A stretch of 64,000 nt of DNA from Gerris lacustris (GCA_951217055.1 OX578286.1:39971437-40035436); one strand, 5' to 3'; counted from the first letter of the stretch, positions 46,010 to 57,489 are shown. Translations and numbers: made by a program. The notes: a model not told the origin generated them from the sequence alone.

Positions 46010-46660
46010 TGTCTACAAAATTAATAGCTAAAACAAACTTTTTAAATAGCCACCATTTTGAAACGGCGTGGACGTTCATGGCGGTTAAGAAACTCGTCTT
46101 TGTTAAATTGCATATGTACTCTTTTTGAGTACTGAAAGCATATTTTTGAACAACTACATTTCTCAAAAGCTATTCATAGATTTAAAAATTTTGTTTTTTA
46201 AAACTTAGTCAAACTACCATTTTAGGTTTCTGTACAAAGTACAAAAACAAACCTTATATAACGGCTCTGTCTGTCTGTCCGTTGCTTGTTTCAATTCATA
46301 AACTACTATAGCTAGGAACATGAAATTCGGCACACAGGTGCATCTCGGCATTTGAGACAACTGGACTCTTTTTCAATTTTTCACACTTAATATTTTCAAG
46401 ATGGCGGCTAATAAGGCGGGTGACTAAAAAAAAATGTTTTTAGTCACCATGACATGTTATACATCAATTAAAAGGTATTGAAATGTAGAAAAAAATATGC
46501 AACTATTAAACTTAATAATTTTAACTTAATCGTAGAGAAACCGGCGATTATCGCCTCACGTACTTAAGTGAAGCGCGCCAACTTCACTCAGCCTCAGTGC
46601 CGGAGTGTCGGACTATAGAGACTCAACTATATTTGGTTTCGTTTTTGTTCCAATTTATCT
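46010..46660. other. Transposon-derived sequence, unassigned
   Basis: Contains AGCCACCATTTTGAAACGGC, TCTGTCTGTCTGTCCGTTGC, CAAGATGGCGGCTAATAAGG and a small palindrome GGCGATTATCGCC. Such phrases are common in insect DNA elements, but I cannot define ends. No coding region supported. Confidence 0.4.
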
Positions 46661-46931
46661 TTACACCATAATGTTCTCAAAAATTGGGTTCCCACCTTCT
46701 ATTATTAAAAAAAAAACCCAACGAAAAAAATCACTCTTTTATTTTGTATGCCACATATTAAGACAAGATATAATTGAAATGTAATTATACCTATTTTCTC
46801 TGAAACTAGATTCTTCCCGGAAAAATTAATCAGATATGGTTACATTGATATTTAAATGGACTAAGATAATAATAATATCCACTATAAATTAAAGCCAGAA
46901 GCACCCCCAAATTTATAGTGAAAAATGTTAT

Positions 46932-47734
46932 GGTGCTTCTTTAGATTGTTACTCCCCTATGGCTTTTTTTATAATGTATAGGACTTTGACTAAATAACTA
47001 TTAAGACAAAGGTATGTTTAGTTCAATGCACTTTGGGACAATGGAATATCACACTTGCGTTTTTATAAGGGTAGTAACAGTCTGAAGAAGAACATTCCGT
47101 ACAACTTCTTTAGATTGTTAAGGCCCGTTTACACGGTGCGATAGTTGGCGCGATAGTTGCGGTCACGACAGCAACTATCGCATCGACTATCACCGTGTAG
47201 ACTACGTGATAGATTTTGTCGCGATAGAACTATCTGCCATCACACTATCTCGTCTGACGAGATAGTTGAGTGTTCTATCACAGCAGTCAGAGTACTCACG
47301 CGGATGATATAAGAACTACCCCGCTAGATACTATAGACGCTGATTGGCTTATACTTTTTTATCAACTGATAACAGATTTAAAGGCACCAAATATGATATA
47401 TTGCTTCACATAAGATATCAGATTTTGTTTTTTTCGACAATATGAATATATTCTTTTGGCTGTGTGTGTATTATAATTTAACATTATAATATATTTAATG
47501 CTTTATTTCCGTATTCTAGTCAAAAATGTATTATATAGATGTAACATTGAGTGCACGACAACAAGTTTTGACGTATTTTAACTCTCACTCACCGTGTAAA
47601 CTGCACACCTCGGCGATAGTTGTATGACGTAGACTGACATGATAGTTCTATCGTGGAAGAACTATCACCGTGTAAACGGGCCTTTATCCTCCTCTGTTTT
47701 ATTTATAAGGGGAGTAACAATCTAAAGAAGTTGG
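46932..47734. mobile_element. hAT-like double-foldback MITE, family C (copy 5), interrupted
   Basis: Reverse order relative to copy 1: TGCTTCTTTAGATTGTTACT, then AAGACAAAGGTATGTTTAG and GTAACAGTCTGAAGAAGAAC. The final inverted repeat is split after TTAGATTGTTA by the Harbinger-like element at 47121-47683 and resumes as TCCTCCTCTGTTTT...GGAGTAACAATCTAAAGAAG. Its own target duplication is not clear. Confidence 0.88.
47121..47683. mobile_element. PIF/Harbinger-like MITE
   Basis: Terminal inverted repeats AGGCCCGTTTACACGGTG / CACCGTGTAAACGGGCCT, 563 bp, with an exact TTA duplication at 47118-47120 and 47684-47686. TTA targets are typical of PIF/Harbinger. Subterminal GATAGTT/AACTATC motifs recur many times in both directions, possible transposase-binding repeats. 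No transposase ORF. Confidence 0.92.
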
Positions 47735-47739
47735 CCCAC

Positions 47740-48560
47740 TTTGTGAGTACTGAAAGCAAATCCTTAAAGAACTATATTTCTCAAAAGCTTTTCACAAATC
47801 TAAAATTGTGGTGTTTTTTTTTTTTTATTAAAACTTAGTCAAACTACCATTTTTTTTTTATAAGAAAATGTACACAAGATTAAGTTATAATAAAAAGGAA
47901 TGTCTTCTCACATGTGTATTACTTCGTTTTTAAATCCATATAACTTTTTTTTTTCTTCTTTATATTATATATCGTAATAGTATAAAATTTGCGTTAACAC
48001 CAAAAAAAAAAAAAGAGAATATAGTTGACTTTATAATTAAAGTAAATTAACTTTTCGTAACAATGATTACATAAAACTTAACTCAAAGTATTGTAATCTT
48101 TATTACTCCGCTGGCTTTACATACTCAGTACATAATAAACAAGATTACAAAAACACATACTTATTTACAATTTTATTTTTTTTTTAAATTATTTCTCTCT
48201 ATGGTTTTTTATTTTTACGATGTGATAGAGATAAGAAGTTGCCTGACTATTTAATTAGCATAGTATTAATACCTTAGCCTGGTTGCCACGTGGAAAATTT
48301 ACAATTTACTAAGTCAAATTGTGGGTATAAATTAAATTTTGTAAACATAACGTATTAAAACAAATGTCAAATATACTCTCAGTTAAGTATTTTTTTTTTT
48401 TTTGTATTGTAGAAATGAGAAAAAAATTTGCAAAAATAAGTGGTTTAGCAGTAATTTAATGGGTTCTCCATAAGGGAAATCTTTAGTGGAGTACAACCCT
48501 TAAGTATTAGGACAAAGATTTTATTTTAGTTTTCAACTTTTAAAGTTAATAGTGTATTAT
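47740..48560. other. AT-rich sequence
   Basis: Low-complexity sequence. The single GC-richer phrase CCTTAGCCTGGTTGCCACGTGG (about 48272) has no splice context that I can defend. The 61-codon frame at 47653-47838 starts inside the Harbinger-like element and is not a gene. Confidence 0.5.
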
Positions 48561-48575
48561 GTTACTAGGCTGTTA

Positions 48576-49114
48576 AGTGAGTTTTTTCTTTACCACGGCA
48601 ATTACATTTACTGTCGAGCAGTGGCGTATCCAGGGGGGGGCACAGGGGGCACGTGCCCCCCCCCCCCCCCCAGACGGACCCAGACCCGATAGAGTAAAAA
48701 AAAAATATATATTTTTACATTCACCTCATATTCAATTTCACCTCAGAAATGCATAAAAAAGCGCTGTTTTGAGAGGTCATATTTTCAAAATTTTCCGGGG
48801 GAGGACCCACCCCCACATAGATCCCCCCTCCCAATAACTAACTTCAGACGACGCCCATGACTTACAGTAAGATATTGTACTGCAGTAAGCATCAGCATAA
48901 CATTTTCTAACGACTACGTTCTAAACACAGTTATTGTTACTTGGGCGCGGAGATTTTTTTTTTTTAGGGGGGGGGGTACTTTGATGAATAATTAGTACCC
49001 TTTTCTTGTTTCCGAAATCCCCCCCAAACTAAACTGACCTAGCCGCTGGATACGCCACTGCTGTCGAGCGAAGCCAGACAGTAAATATTGCCAAGGTAAA
49101 GAAAAAACACTTCA
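48576..49114. mobile_element. Small palindromic element, split by a hAT element
   Basis: Arms TTTTTTCTTTACCACGGCAA...TTTACTGTC and GACAGTAAATATTGCC...GGTAAAGAAAAAA are inverted, about 38 bp each. Without the insert the element is about 90 bp. Its core resembles the hairpin at 909-964. Confidence 0.8.
48619..49060 (+). mobile_element. hAT MITE, CAGTGGCGTATCCAG type, nested
   Basis: Terminal inverted repeats CAGTGGCGTATCCAG / CTGGATACGCCACTG, 442 bp, with an exact 8-bp duplication CTGTCGAG at 48611-48618 and 49061-49068. The interior has long G and C runs. A partial copy lies at 44286-44499. Confidence 0.95.
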
Positions 49115-49119
49115 CAGTC

Positions 49120-50184
49120 GCGTAGCATATGCTATTTTTTCCGAGGTAGCAGACAATGAAAAAACATTAAATATTAATAAATAATCAATATAATAATAAC
49201 AAATATTAGTACATACTTAAGATTTAAAAAAAGAAACCTTAAAAAGAGGTTACACAATAAGAAAAGATAAATAAAACGCATTGACATCTAGCGGAATTAA
49301 ATCATACTAAGCATTTCTACAAAGACTGCAGCGCTACTAACGGAAGTTTTGACAACTGCCAGCAGTACAATAAAAACTTTTTTCGTCCTAGGACGTAAAC
49401 ATTTTTTTCTTTACAGCTAGGAGTAATGAAAAGATTTTTTAAGTCCACGTAATGAATAATGGATTTTAGCTATGTTTTTTAGGCTCTAAAGTTACTATTT
49501 TACAGCCTTCCACGGAAAAAATTAATTTACTCGTATTTTATCTCGGGAGTACGATTTTTCTGAACATAAAAATAAAATTTCATCGAAATCATTTTAGTGG
49601 TTTAGTCTACACGCGTCTGCATAGATCGCATAGATAGACGAGATATCGCATAGATAGATCGAAAGATAACAGAGATATTTAAAAAAAATAAACTAATTTT
49701 TGCACCATAGCAATACTTTCCATTAATATAAACCGTTAAGCCCGTAACAGCGGGCTAAAAAAGTAAAATTAAAGTTAAAAAAATAAAAAATAATTAAAAT
49801 TAAGCAAAATTAATTTAGATAAGCTATTAAATCTATTTGAAGACCAAAAAATCAAATTAATTTATATATCTATATAGATAAGATATTAAATCTATTTGAA
49901 GACCAACAAATCAAATTAATTTAGATAAATTATTATATCTATTTGAAGACCGACAAAACGAAACACATTTTTTTTTTATTGGGATAAATGTGGTTGCCTT
50001 AGCTTAGTAATAACAAATCATTTCGAGGTGAGTCGTCCCCATCGTCGGGACACTACTCGAGTATATAAATGATTTACTACGTATATATATAAACGTAAAG
50101 CAAAGTATCATATTTTTTTTTTATTAAAAATTAAATTGACAAATTTAAAAAAATAAAATTGTATATAAAAATGATAACACTTAC
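49120..50184. other. AT-rich sequence with short repeats
   Basis: Contains an unassigned GC-richer stretch around 49275-49370 (GACATCTAGCGG, GACTGCAGCGC), element-like phrases near 49560-49700, and three tandem units of about 58 bp at 49795-49960 built on AATCTATTTGAAGACC and ATCAAATTAATTTA. This would be the intron downstream of the 50.2-kb exon. Confidence 0.5.
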
Positions 50185-50286
50185 ATTGATTGTTGACGCC
50201 GGTTTTTAAAATTGCTTGTGGCATAGTTGCCCATAGATCCCATGAAAGTCTCATTGGTGAAATGTATTCATATTTCCTTCCAGAAC
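50185..50286 (-). CDS. Internal coding exon, 102 bp, phase 1-1
   Basis: On the minus strand a good acceptor (GATTTTTATAG) is followed by 102 bp of open frame and a good donor (CAAT|GTAAGTGT). Two bases finish a split codon. Thirty-three residues follow (SGRKYEYISPMRLSWDLWAT, then MPQAILKTGVNNQ), and one base begins the next codon. The exon is therefore symmetric and can be skipped without a frameshift. Its entry and exit phases equal that of both lola terminal exons, so it could be a lola cassette or part of a two-exon isoform tail. It has no zinc finger or BTB signature and I do not recognise the sequence. Codon content and GC stand out from the AT-rich flanks. A different gene on the same strand is possible. 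Confidence 0.65.
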
Positions 50287-50289
50287 CTA

Positions 50290-50868
50290 TAAAAATCATT
50301 GATTTATACATGTTAAATATTGCTTTTTTATAATCAACTAAATTAAATTATTTAAAAAAAATAAAATAAATAAACTATTAGGATAAAAAAAAAATGTAAC
50401 ATATAAGTAAAGTGAGAAAAAAAAATTAAAATTTTATAAAGAAATAAATTAAACAAAAAAAAAACCTGGATCAGTTATAAAATGTCAGTAAGTGGGGTAA
50501 ATTTTTTTTTTTTTTTAAAAAGTAAATTTTAAACTAATTAAATTATTAAAAAAATCACAAATAAAAATAATTTTAAACAACAATAATTAATTTTAAAAAA
50601 AAAATATATAAAACAAAACAATTTAGTAATAAATATATAAATCAGATAAAAATATATAATATAATATATTTAAAAGATAATAATAAATATAATATAGGCA
50701 TTTAAAAAATAATAATAAATAATGCAATAAATTACCTTATTACTTATTAGGAAATATTTCCTTAAATGTCTAAAATATTCTTAAACATATTGTTTGTCTG
50801 ATTCCCCACAAATATCTCCTTTGCCATCTTAATATTTGTACAATTTGCCTTATATGTATAGTGAATTA
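50290..50868. other. AT-rich sequence
   Basis: Poly-A/T-rich intron-like sequence; nothing supportable. Confidence 0.6.
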
Positions 50869-51430
50869 AGAAATAGCAACTTTTATCCTAACAATAACAA
50901 CTAAGTATCCTAAAATATCGCGAGTTAAGAAATATCAACTTTTATCCTTATCCTAACAATAACAACTAAGTATCCTAAAATATCGCGAGTTAAGAAATAT
51001 CAACTTTTATCCTTATCCTAACAACAACTAAGTATCCTAAAATATCGCGAGTTAAGAAATATCAACTTTTATCCTTATCCTAATAATAACAACCAAGTAT
51101 CCTAAAATATCGTGAGTTAAGAAATATCAACTTTTATCCTTATCCTATAACAATAACAACTAAGTATCCTAAAATATCGTGAGTTAAGAAATAACAAATT
51201 TTATCCTAACAATAACAACTAAGTATTTTAGAGCAGTGGTGCTTAACCTTTTGGTAACCACGGCCCCCTTAAAATCTCCAAATATAATATACCTAGTACC
51301 TAACTACCTTTCAAGGCCCCCCGGTTAAGAACTACTGTCCTAAAATATCGTGAGTTAAGAAATAACAACTTTTATCCTAACAATAACAACTAAGTATCCT
51401 AAAATATCGTGATTTAAGAAGGCTCTCTTT
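50869..51430. repeat. Minisatellite, units of about 60-66 bp
   Basis: Seven or more units built on GAGTTAAGAAATATCAACTT, TTATCCTTATCCTAACAATA and ACAACTAAGTATCCTAAAAT, then ATCGCG or ATCGTG. One unit is interrupted by a hAT element at 51234-51337. Confidence 0.93.
51234..51337 (-). mobile_element. hAT MITE, CAGTGGTTCTTAACC type (copy 2)
   Basis: Ends CAGTGGTGCTTAACC and GGTTAAGAACTACTG; the interior is the reverse complement of 21721-21842, shortened by about 18 bp. The flanks TTTTAGAG and TCCTAAAA are the expected 8-bp duplication, differing only by four transitions. The neighbouring minisatellite units show that the original site read TCCTAAAA. Confidence 0.9.
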
Positions 51431-51663
51431 TAAATCAATTGTATAGTAGTAAGTTATTGGGAATGTGCTATTGAAAAAATTAGAGTAGTGACAATGTGTA
51501 ACAACAACAAACACGTACACACACAAAAAAAGTTGTTGAATCCCAGAAAATTGTTTAAAAAGGTTTTTTAAAGTTGTTGAGAGGAGGGGGAAAAATAATG
51601 TGAATTTAGGAATAACCGTGAATTGCTTTAATTCCCTAAAGACCTCTAATATATATATAATTT

Positions 51664-51845
51664 AATAAAAAAATATAAAAATAAATTAAACAATTTAATT
51701 AAAATGCAATTTACTTTAGAATTTAAAAGTTAAAAACATCAATTATATATTTCTCTTCAAAAAAGTAAATAAATCAGGGTTCAATTCCCAGATAGAAAGC
51801 ATGTTTTTAAGCTGCATTTATTGCATTGAAACATAGTTTTCAGCT
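51664..51845 (+). repeat. Dispersed duplicate of 15936-16110
   Basis: See the entry at 15936. Same order of blocks (TGCAATTTACTTTAGAATTT, TTCTCTTCAAAAAAGTAAAT, GGGTTCAATTCCCAG, GAAAGCATG). Confidence 0.75.
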
Positions 51846-51849
51846 ATTT

Positions 51850-52944
51850 TTAAATAAAATATTTTATTTATCCCCAAAATATTAAAAAAAACCCTTGATC
51901 GCGTAAATAACCTTAAATTTTTTCTTGGTTGCCTAAATACCCTAAAAATATCTCTTTTACGTATAAATAGCTTACAATGTTGCCTTAAACACATAAGATA
52001 TTACCTATTTAAACTTAACATCCTAATAAAATATCATATTTATACCCTAAAAATAAGTCCTACCAAGTACACTGTCATTTTTTTCCCCCACATAAATATC
52101 TTATCATAATATTTTCCTTTGACATGTAAATATTTTATGATATTGAATACCTAAAATCATAAAATAATTCCGTTTTCAATTAAACTTAGGAAATTGAACT
52201 TTACCTACTTTTCAACTTTTACGTTTTATAAACTTACTTTTAATTTTTTTAGTTCCTTTAAATTTGAAATTTACAAATAAAAATCAGAATTTTCTATGAT
52301 AATAAAAATCAGTAGTATGTTCTATAATTTCCCAAATATTTATCCCAATAATTTCTGGCAATATAGACTCAATTCTGAGACTACGAAAAAGATATTATAC
52401 ACATTGTATATATATGTACATTTGTACATTGTACATATACCTTATCAGAATAAGTTCAAAATTAATTGATCAAAATATAGATATAAATATAAATAAATAC
52501 TATTTTAACACAAATATTCTGATAGCATAAAATAAAATAAATCATCGTATAGCATAAATAAATTAAATAATCTGTTAAAATCGAGAAAAAAAAAAATAAA
52601 TAAATAAAAAAATAAAAATAAAATTTTGAAAAGGATAAAAATTAAACAAGAAATAATAAAAAGAATCAATAATAAATTATAATATAAAGGAAAAAAATCA
52701 TAAAATAAATTTAAAAAATAAATAATAATAAAATTAAATATAAAAGTCAGTCATGCTGGTAATGTTAGTAAAGAAACAAAATTTCAAACCATGCTCTAAA
52801 CTTGATTTTTAATTGTTAATTTTAGTATATGTATAAAAAATATTCCGCAGGATTAAGAATTAATTAGTCAGTGTCATATTATTAATAAATGCATATTATT
52901 AAAAATAACATTAAAAAAAATATATATTGACAGGATAAAAAAAA
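51850..52944. other. AT-rich sequence
   Basis: Low-complexity sequence. Between 51860 and 52160 the pattern CCCTAAAA/CCTAAAAATA recurs loosely. No exon supported. Confidence 0.55.
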
Positions 52945-52952
52945 TATTAATT

Positions 52953-53721
52953 GTAGTTCAGTTGTACAATAGATGATTTGTTTAAAAATGAACATTTCAA
53001 TATATTACATCATCAGGTGATACAGAATTTAAAGACCACATTACATAATTAGGTAACACATCATCAAAACACTAAATTATATCATCCACTAACATAATTA
53101 TTGAATACATTCTTTAGTTGTACGATAGATAAGTTGATTTAGAGTACTTCATTAGTAGTTTTGATGAAGATTTTGTGGTATTTTTATACTATGGATATTG
53201 TTTTGGAGTGTTCCGTTAGTAGTAGGTATTTTGGGGATTCTGGTTCAAGCCATCGATTGTATGAATTTACATGTCAATGTACTTGTACTCATCTCTTGAC
53301 CACCATTCAAACGCTACATTACATCATCAGGTAATATAGCATCTAAACAAACTAACTACTGTATAAATTAATACTTGAAACACTGCAAAAAAGATAAATA
53401 ATAGAGTGAGGAAGGCAATTTGACTAGAATAAGGCAACAAACTAGTTACTTGCTTTATTGCATCACTGTTTAGGGGACTTATACAAGTTAAGCATTTTTA
53501 ACATACTACTGTAGATGTTAAGATGCTAAGTTACCTGATGATGTAATGTATTAAATGTACATTACAACACAACTTATCTATTGTACAATTAAAGAAGTAA
53601 TTCTTTATCTTTTATCCTACAATAGTTAGTTTGTAATGTAGTGTTTAGATGCTATGTTACCTGATGATGTAATGTATTGAAATGTACATTGTAACACAAC
53701 TCATCTATTGTTTAACTTAAG
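52953..53721. mobile_element. Foldback element with repeated TTACCTGATGATGTAATGTA core
   Basis: Ends contain ACAATAGATGA (left) and TCATCTATTGT (right), with inverted arms of about 90 bp. Extra internal copies of the core lie at about 53318-53337 (inverted) and 53533-53552. The flanks repeat TATTAATT (52945-52952 and 53722-53729), consistent with an 8-bp target, though this is AT-only. Confidence 0.75.
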
Positions 53722-53729
53722 TATTAATT

Positions 53730-54813
53730 ATTTATCATTTTATATTTTTATCACAAAGAATTATCACGAAAGATTGCTGAAAAAAAAAAAAAAAAATTAA
53801 TAAATAAAAAAAAGTTAATATTAAGTTCATTTTTGGTGAATTTGTTTTTAATTATTAATATATTATATACATTTATAATGAATTAATATTACAGTTAATA
53901 TTAATTAAATTTAAAGGTTAACGAATTATTGTATTATATACAAAGCTTAAACCATGGATTGAATTAAAAAAAATAATAATATAGGTAAGTAAAATTTTTT
54001 AAGTAAACTATTTTAAAATATTAGAATTAAGTAAAATAAAATAAATTATTATATAAGATTATATAAACATAAATAAAATTTAAGTTAAAAAATATATTAG
54101 GTAAAGCTTACCTTTTTTTATGTAATTAATATTTTCCAATTCCAAATTTTGAAATTTGAAAAGCAAAAGAGATAATATGAAATATATAAAAAAAATTAAA
54201 TATTTTATAAAAAAAATATATATATATACATATATATATAGGAGAAGAGAAGGAAACTGTACAATATACCAAAAATTCAATATTTTCTTAGACATTATTA
54301 TGTTATGTGCATATTTATGTATGTGTTAGTAACATTTTGTTTGGTTTTTCGTTAAAATACGACAGTCGGATAAAAACTTTGTAACTGGGATACTGAATAA
54401 TCTCCTGAAATAGATAATGTGTTTTATTTATTTTATAATTAATCATTTATTTCATAAAAATAATGTGTAACTATTGTGAATTGAAAGATGGTTGATTAGA
54501 TGAACCGATTTCCAGAGAACTCATATTTTTATTCATACCTCCTTTTTATCAATTTTTCCCGGAATAGCTTAAAATGGTTAAAATTTTTAATTAAATAAAA
54601 CTCAAAGGACCATAAAAAGTCTCAAGATTGAATTATTGCATTAAACTCTTATATAAAAGAGATGTTGGCCGAACGAAAAAGCATCACTTTGTGGATCTAA
54701 TAGGAAATTTTCATGCTGAACAAAAAAGTTCCAATGAAAATGGATCCTGAACAGCTTCTTTTTCACGATATTCGCCAAAAACATTTAAAAAATCATCATT
54801 TCTTTATGTTCAT
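53730..54813. other. AT-rich sequence
   Basis: Low-complexity sequence with short TA runs near 54218-54240. No exon that I can support. Confidence 0.55.
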
Positions 54814-54825
54814 CCTAAAAATTCT

Positions 54826-55316
54826 AATTTAAATCAAATTATAATTATTATTAACTACAGGAAACAGACAGAGAAAAATACACTCCAGCGCTGGGATTTG
54901 AACCACAGGCCTCTATATTTCCGGTATAGCGCTCTACCAACTAAGCTACGCAGGAGAATGATTTCCTGACGTTAATGATACCTTGTCCCGAATTTAATTA
55001 TAATTTTAATTATTAATTATAAGCGTTATTTCTCTGTCTAGTTCTATGTCATTAATGTTGACTTCTCAGATATGTGGAAAATTGAAAGCTTAAATTCGGG
55101 ACAAGGTATCATTAACGTCAGAGGAAATCATTCCCCTGCGTAGCTTAGTTGGTAGAGCGCTATACCGGAAATATAGAGGCCTGTGGTTTAAATCCCAGCG
55201 CTGGAGTGTATTTTTCTCTGTCTGTTTCCCGTAGTTAATAATAATTATAATTTGATTTAAATTAAAACTTAATCTTTCCGTAGTATGAATACTACCAAAA
55301 TCGTAAAATATGAATT
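54826..55316. mobile_element. Inverted pair of tRNA-like SINEs with one target duplication
   Basis: Flanked by the 12-mer CCTAAAAATTCT at 54814-54825 and 55317-55328. An antisense copy on the left (tRNA-like unit about 54888-54957) and a sense copy on the right (about 55135-55208) share the leader region in the centre (TAAGCGTTATTTCTCTGTC). The right copy runs to the family 3' end (GTAGTATGAATACTAC hairpin, then AAAATATGAATT). The left copy is cut within the body at TAATTTAAATCAAATT. Confidence 0.88.
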
Positions 55317-55329
55317 CCTAAAAATTCTT

Positions 55330-56535
55330 TGAATTCTACGCTTTTTTTACAAGAAACACCTTGAAGAGAATCGAATTATGCGTCGAATGAAAGAAATCCC
55401 ACTTTTGTACAACAAAAACCTGATTTGAAATTCTTTAGCGTTGATAGATGTCTTCTTCAAATGAAGTAACAGGGACTAAGAACTTAGAAATTATTCTGAA
55501 AATCAGAGCTTTTTGTACAAAACTGGATGATCTTATTTGACGTAGGTTTCGATGCTCTCTAGATGTTTTAAGGAAAAGAAGCGTAGATTTGGAGATTTTT
55601 AAGAATAAATGTCAAAAAATTATGTTTTTATTGGTTTTTCTTTTTTTGCGAAAAATCTTTTAAAATGACCGGACTCATGTTCATAAACCTTTTTGTTCTC
55701 CTGTAGGTTCTTCTGGATAATTTTCATATTCATATTTTTTTCTAGTAAATCCCATTCGGCAGTAACTTCAACAATTTACATGTTTTAATTTTCTGCCTCT
55801 GCTATATTAAATGATATTACATGTATATATATTACAATGTTAAATAAAATTGTTTATAAATACATAAATATTTATAAGTTAAATTAATTTTGTATGTTTA
55901 ATATGTACATTTTTATAATTTTATGTATTTTTTTAAATTTAATTTGATTTAAAAAAAAAATGTCAAAATTTATGTTTTTATGTGTATGTCAAAAATAAAT
56001 TGTTATTAAAACAACAACCAACTACTTAAAAAGGGAAAATTTTGAAAACTGAAGTTGAGCGAAAGAAAAGAACCAAGAAAAATAAATAAAAAAAAACACA
56101 TGCTAAGAAAAGCAATGAAGAAATTAAAAATAATATTTCCTCATTATTTATTTCTAATTTAAAAACACCAAATGTCTGTTCACTTTATTGTATTTATACG
56201 ACCCCCCCTCTCAAATAATTACGATGAGAAAGACCATTCCAAAATAATTTAGAATCGCAAAAATACTATAAATTAAAAAGAATAGACCGTAACCATAAAA
56301 GAGAGAAGAAAGAATTCTTTATAAAAAAGAGAGCACAAGAAATCATAGTAAATCAGATCTTTTTTATATATATCCCTACACAAAGAATATATATATATAT
56401 TTTTTAACAAATGAATTTGAAAAGAAGACCAAAAGATAGCACCATCTATAATAATACATACAATAAAATTAACCAACAGAAAAAAACTACAACAGTAGAA
56501 AACAGCCAAAAAGTATATAACCAATGTTACAACCC
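55330..56535. other. AT-rich sequence
   Basis: No exon supported. 54600-55700 has slightly less extreme AT, with phrases such as AAGTAACAGGGACTAAGAAC, but no frame with splice signals. A 101-codon minus-strand frame at 56273-56578 is hydrophobic low-complexity sequence. Confidence 0.5.
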
Positions 56536-56538
56536 AAC

Positions 56539-56614
56539 TCAAGGGAGGGGGTAAGTAAGGTTGTTCAGTGAGGCCCAATGGTTTCGCTTCACCTCAACCG
56601 CTTCCCTACCACAA
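56539..56614 (-). other. GC-rich island with a strong acceptor-like upstream sequence
   Basis: On the minus strand a T run of about 22 and ACTTGTCTGTAG precede a 76-bp GC-rich stretch. Read in phase 2 it gives 24 residues (CGREAVEVKRNHWASLNNLT, then YPLP) to a stop. Read in phase 1, the phase of the lola exons, it stops after seven residues. It may be a non-coding exon, a short alternative exon, or chance. No repeat relative was found in the window. Confidence 0.2.
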
Positions 56615-56619
56615 CTACA

Positions 56620-57015
56620 GACAAGTAAAAAAAAAAAAAAAAAAAAAACAATGAATATTTTACTTAATTAGGTATATATAAATTTTTTTTTTTAATTAAG
56701 TAGAGCACGCCATAAAAATAATTTAATAATTAATCATTTTATATATGTAGATAAATATATGTATGATAAAATTGTATTAACTCCTTTAAAAAAATATCCA
56801 GAGAATAAGTGTGTAGAAACTATAAAAATAGTAAAATTTAATGGAAATATTATGATTGGTGTTTGACTTTATGTTGAATGACCAATAAAATAATATATTT
56901 TTATTCTAATGTAAACTCACTACATCTGTAAAGTTTTTAAAACGTCTAAGTCGAAAATTAGTCTATAATGTGATGTAAACTAAACAATTTTTATCCTTTT
57001 ATAATTGCTGCAAGT
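56620..57015. other. AT-rich sequence
   Basis: Nothing supportable beyond an A run at 56630-56648. Confidence 0.6.
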
Positions 57016-57019
57016 TTTA

Positions 57020-57475
57020 ATTATTTTGCAATTAGGGTCAAACAAGAGATTAAATGAGTCTAAAAGCAGATCTATAAATTATTAAATAGGATGATGATGG
57101 CTTTCATCTTAAGTAAATGGTGAGTTCATCTCATTTGAATCTGATGATGGTTTAAGTGTCTGAATATAGATTTATAAATTAATCATATGAGGCTTAGTTA
57201 GCTCATATCATTAGAATCTGATAATAGTATTTAAGTGTCTAAAATCAGATTTATAAATTATTTATCAGTGAATGGCGGGCCCATCTGATTAGAATATGAA
57301 TACGGCTCTCATGTTTCTAGAATTAGATTTATGAACTTTTTATCAGAGAAAGATGAGCCCATTACAAGAGTATCTGATAATGACTTAAGTGTCTGAATTC
57401 ATATTTATAAATTATTCATCAGTGAGTGATAAGGCTATCTATCACGATACGATCTGATATTAAATAATCCGACAT
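57020..57475. repeat. Degenerate repeat of about 110 bp
   Basis: About four loose units recur with TCTGAATATAGATTTATAAA-like, GAATCTGATGATGG-like and TTTAAGTGTCT phrases. Too decayed to give a clean unit. Confidence 0.6.
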
Positions 57476-57489
57476 TTATTTGTGTTATA

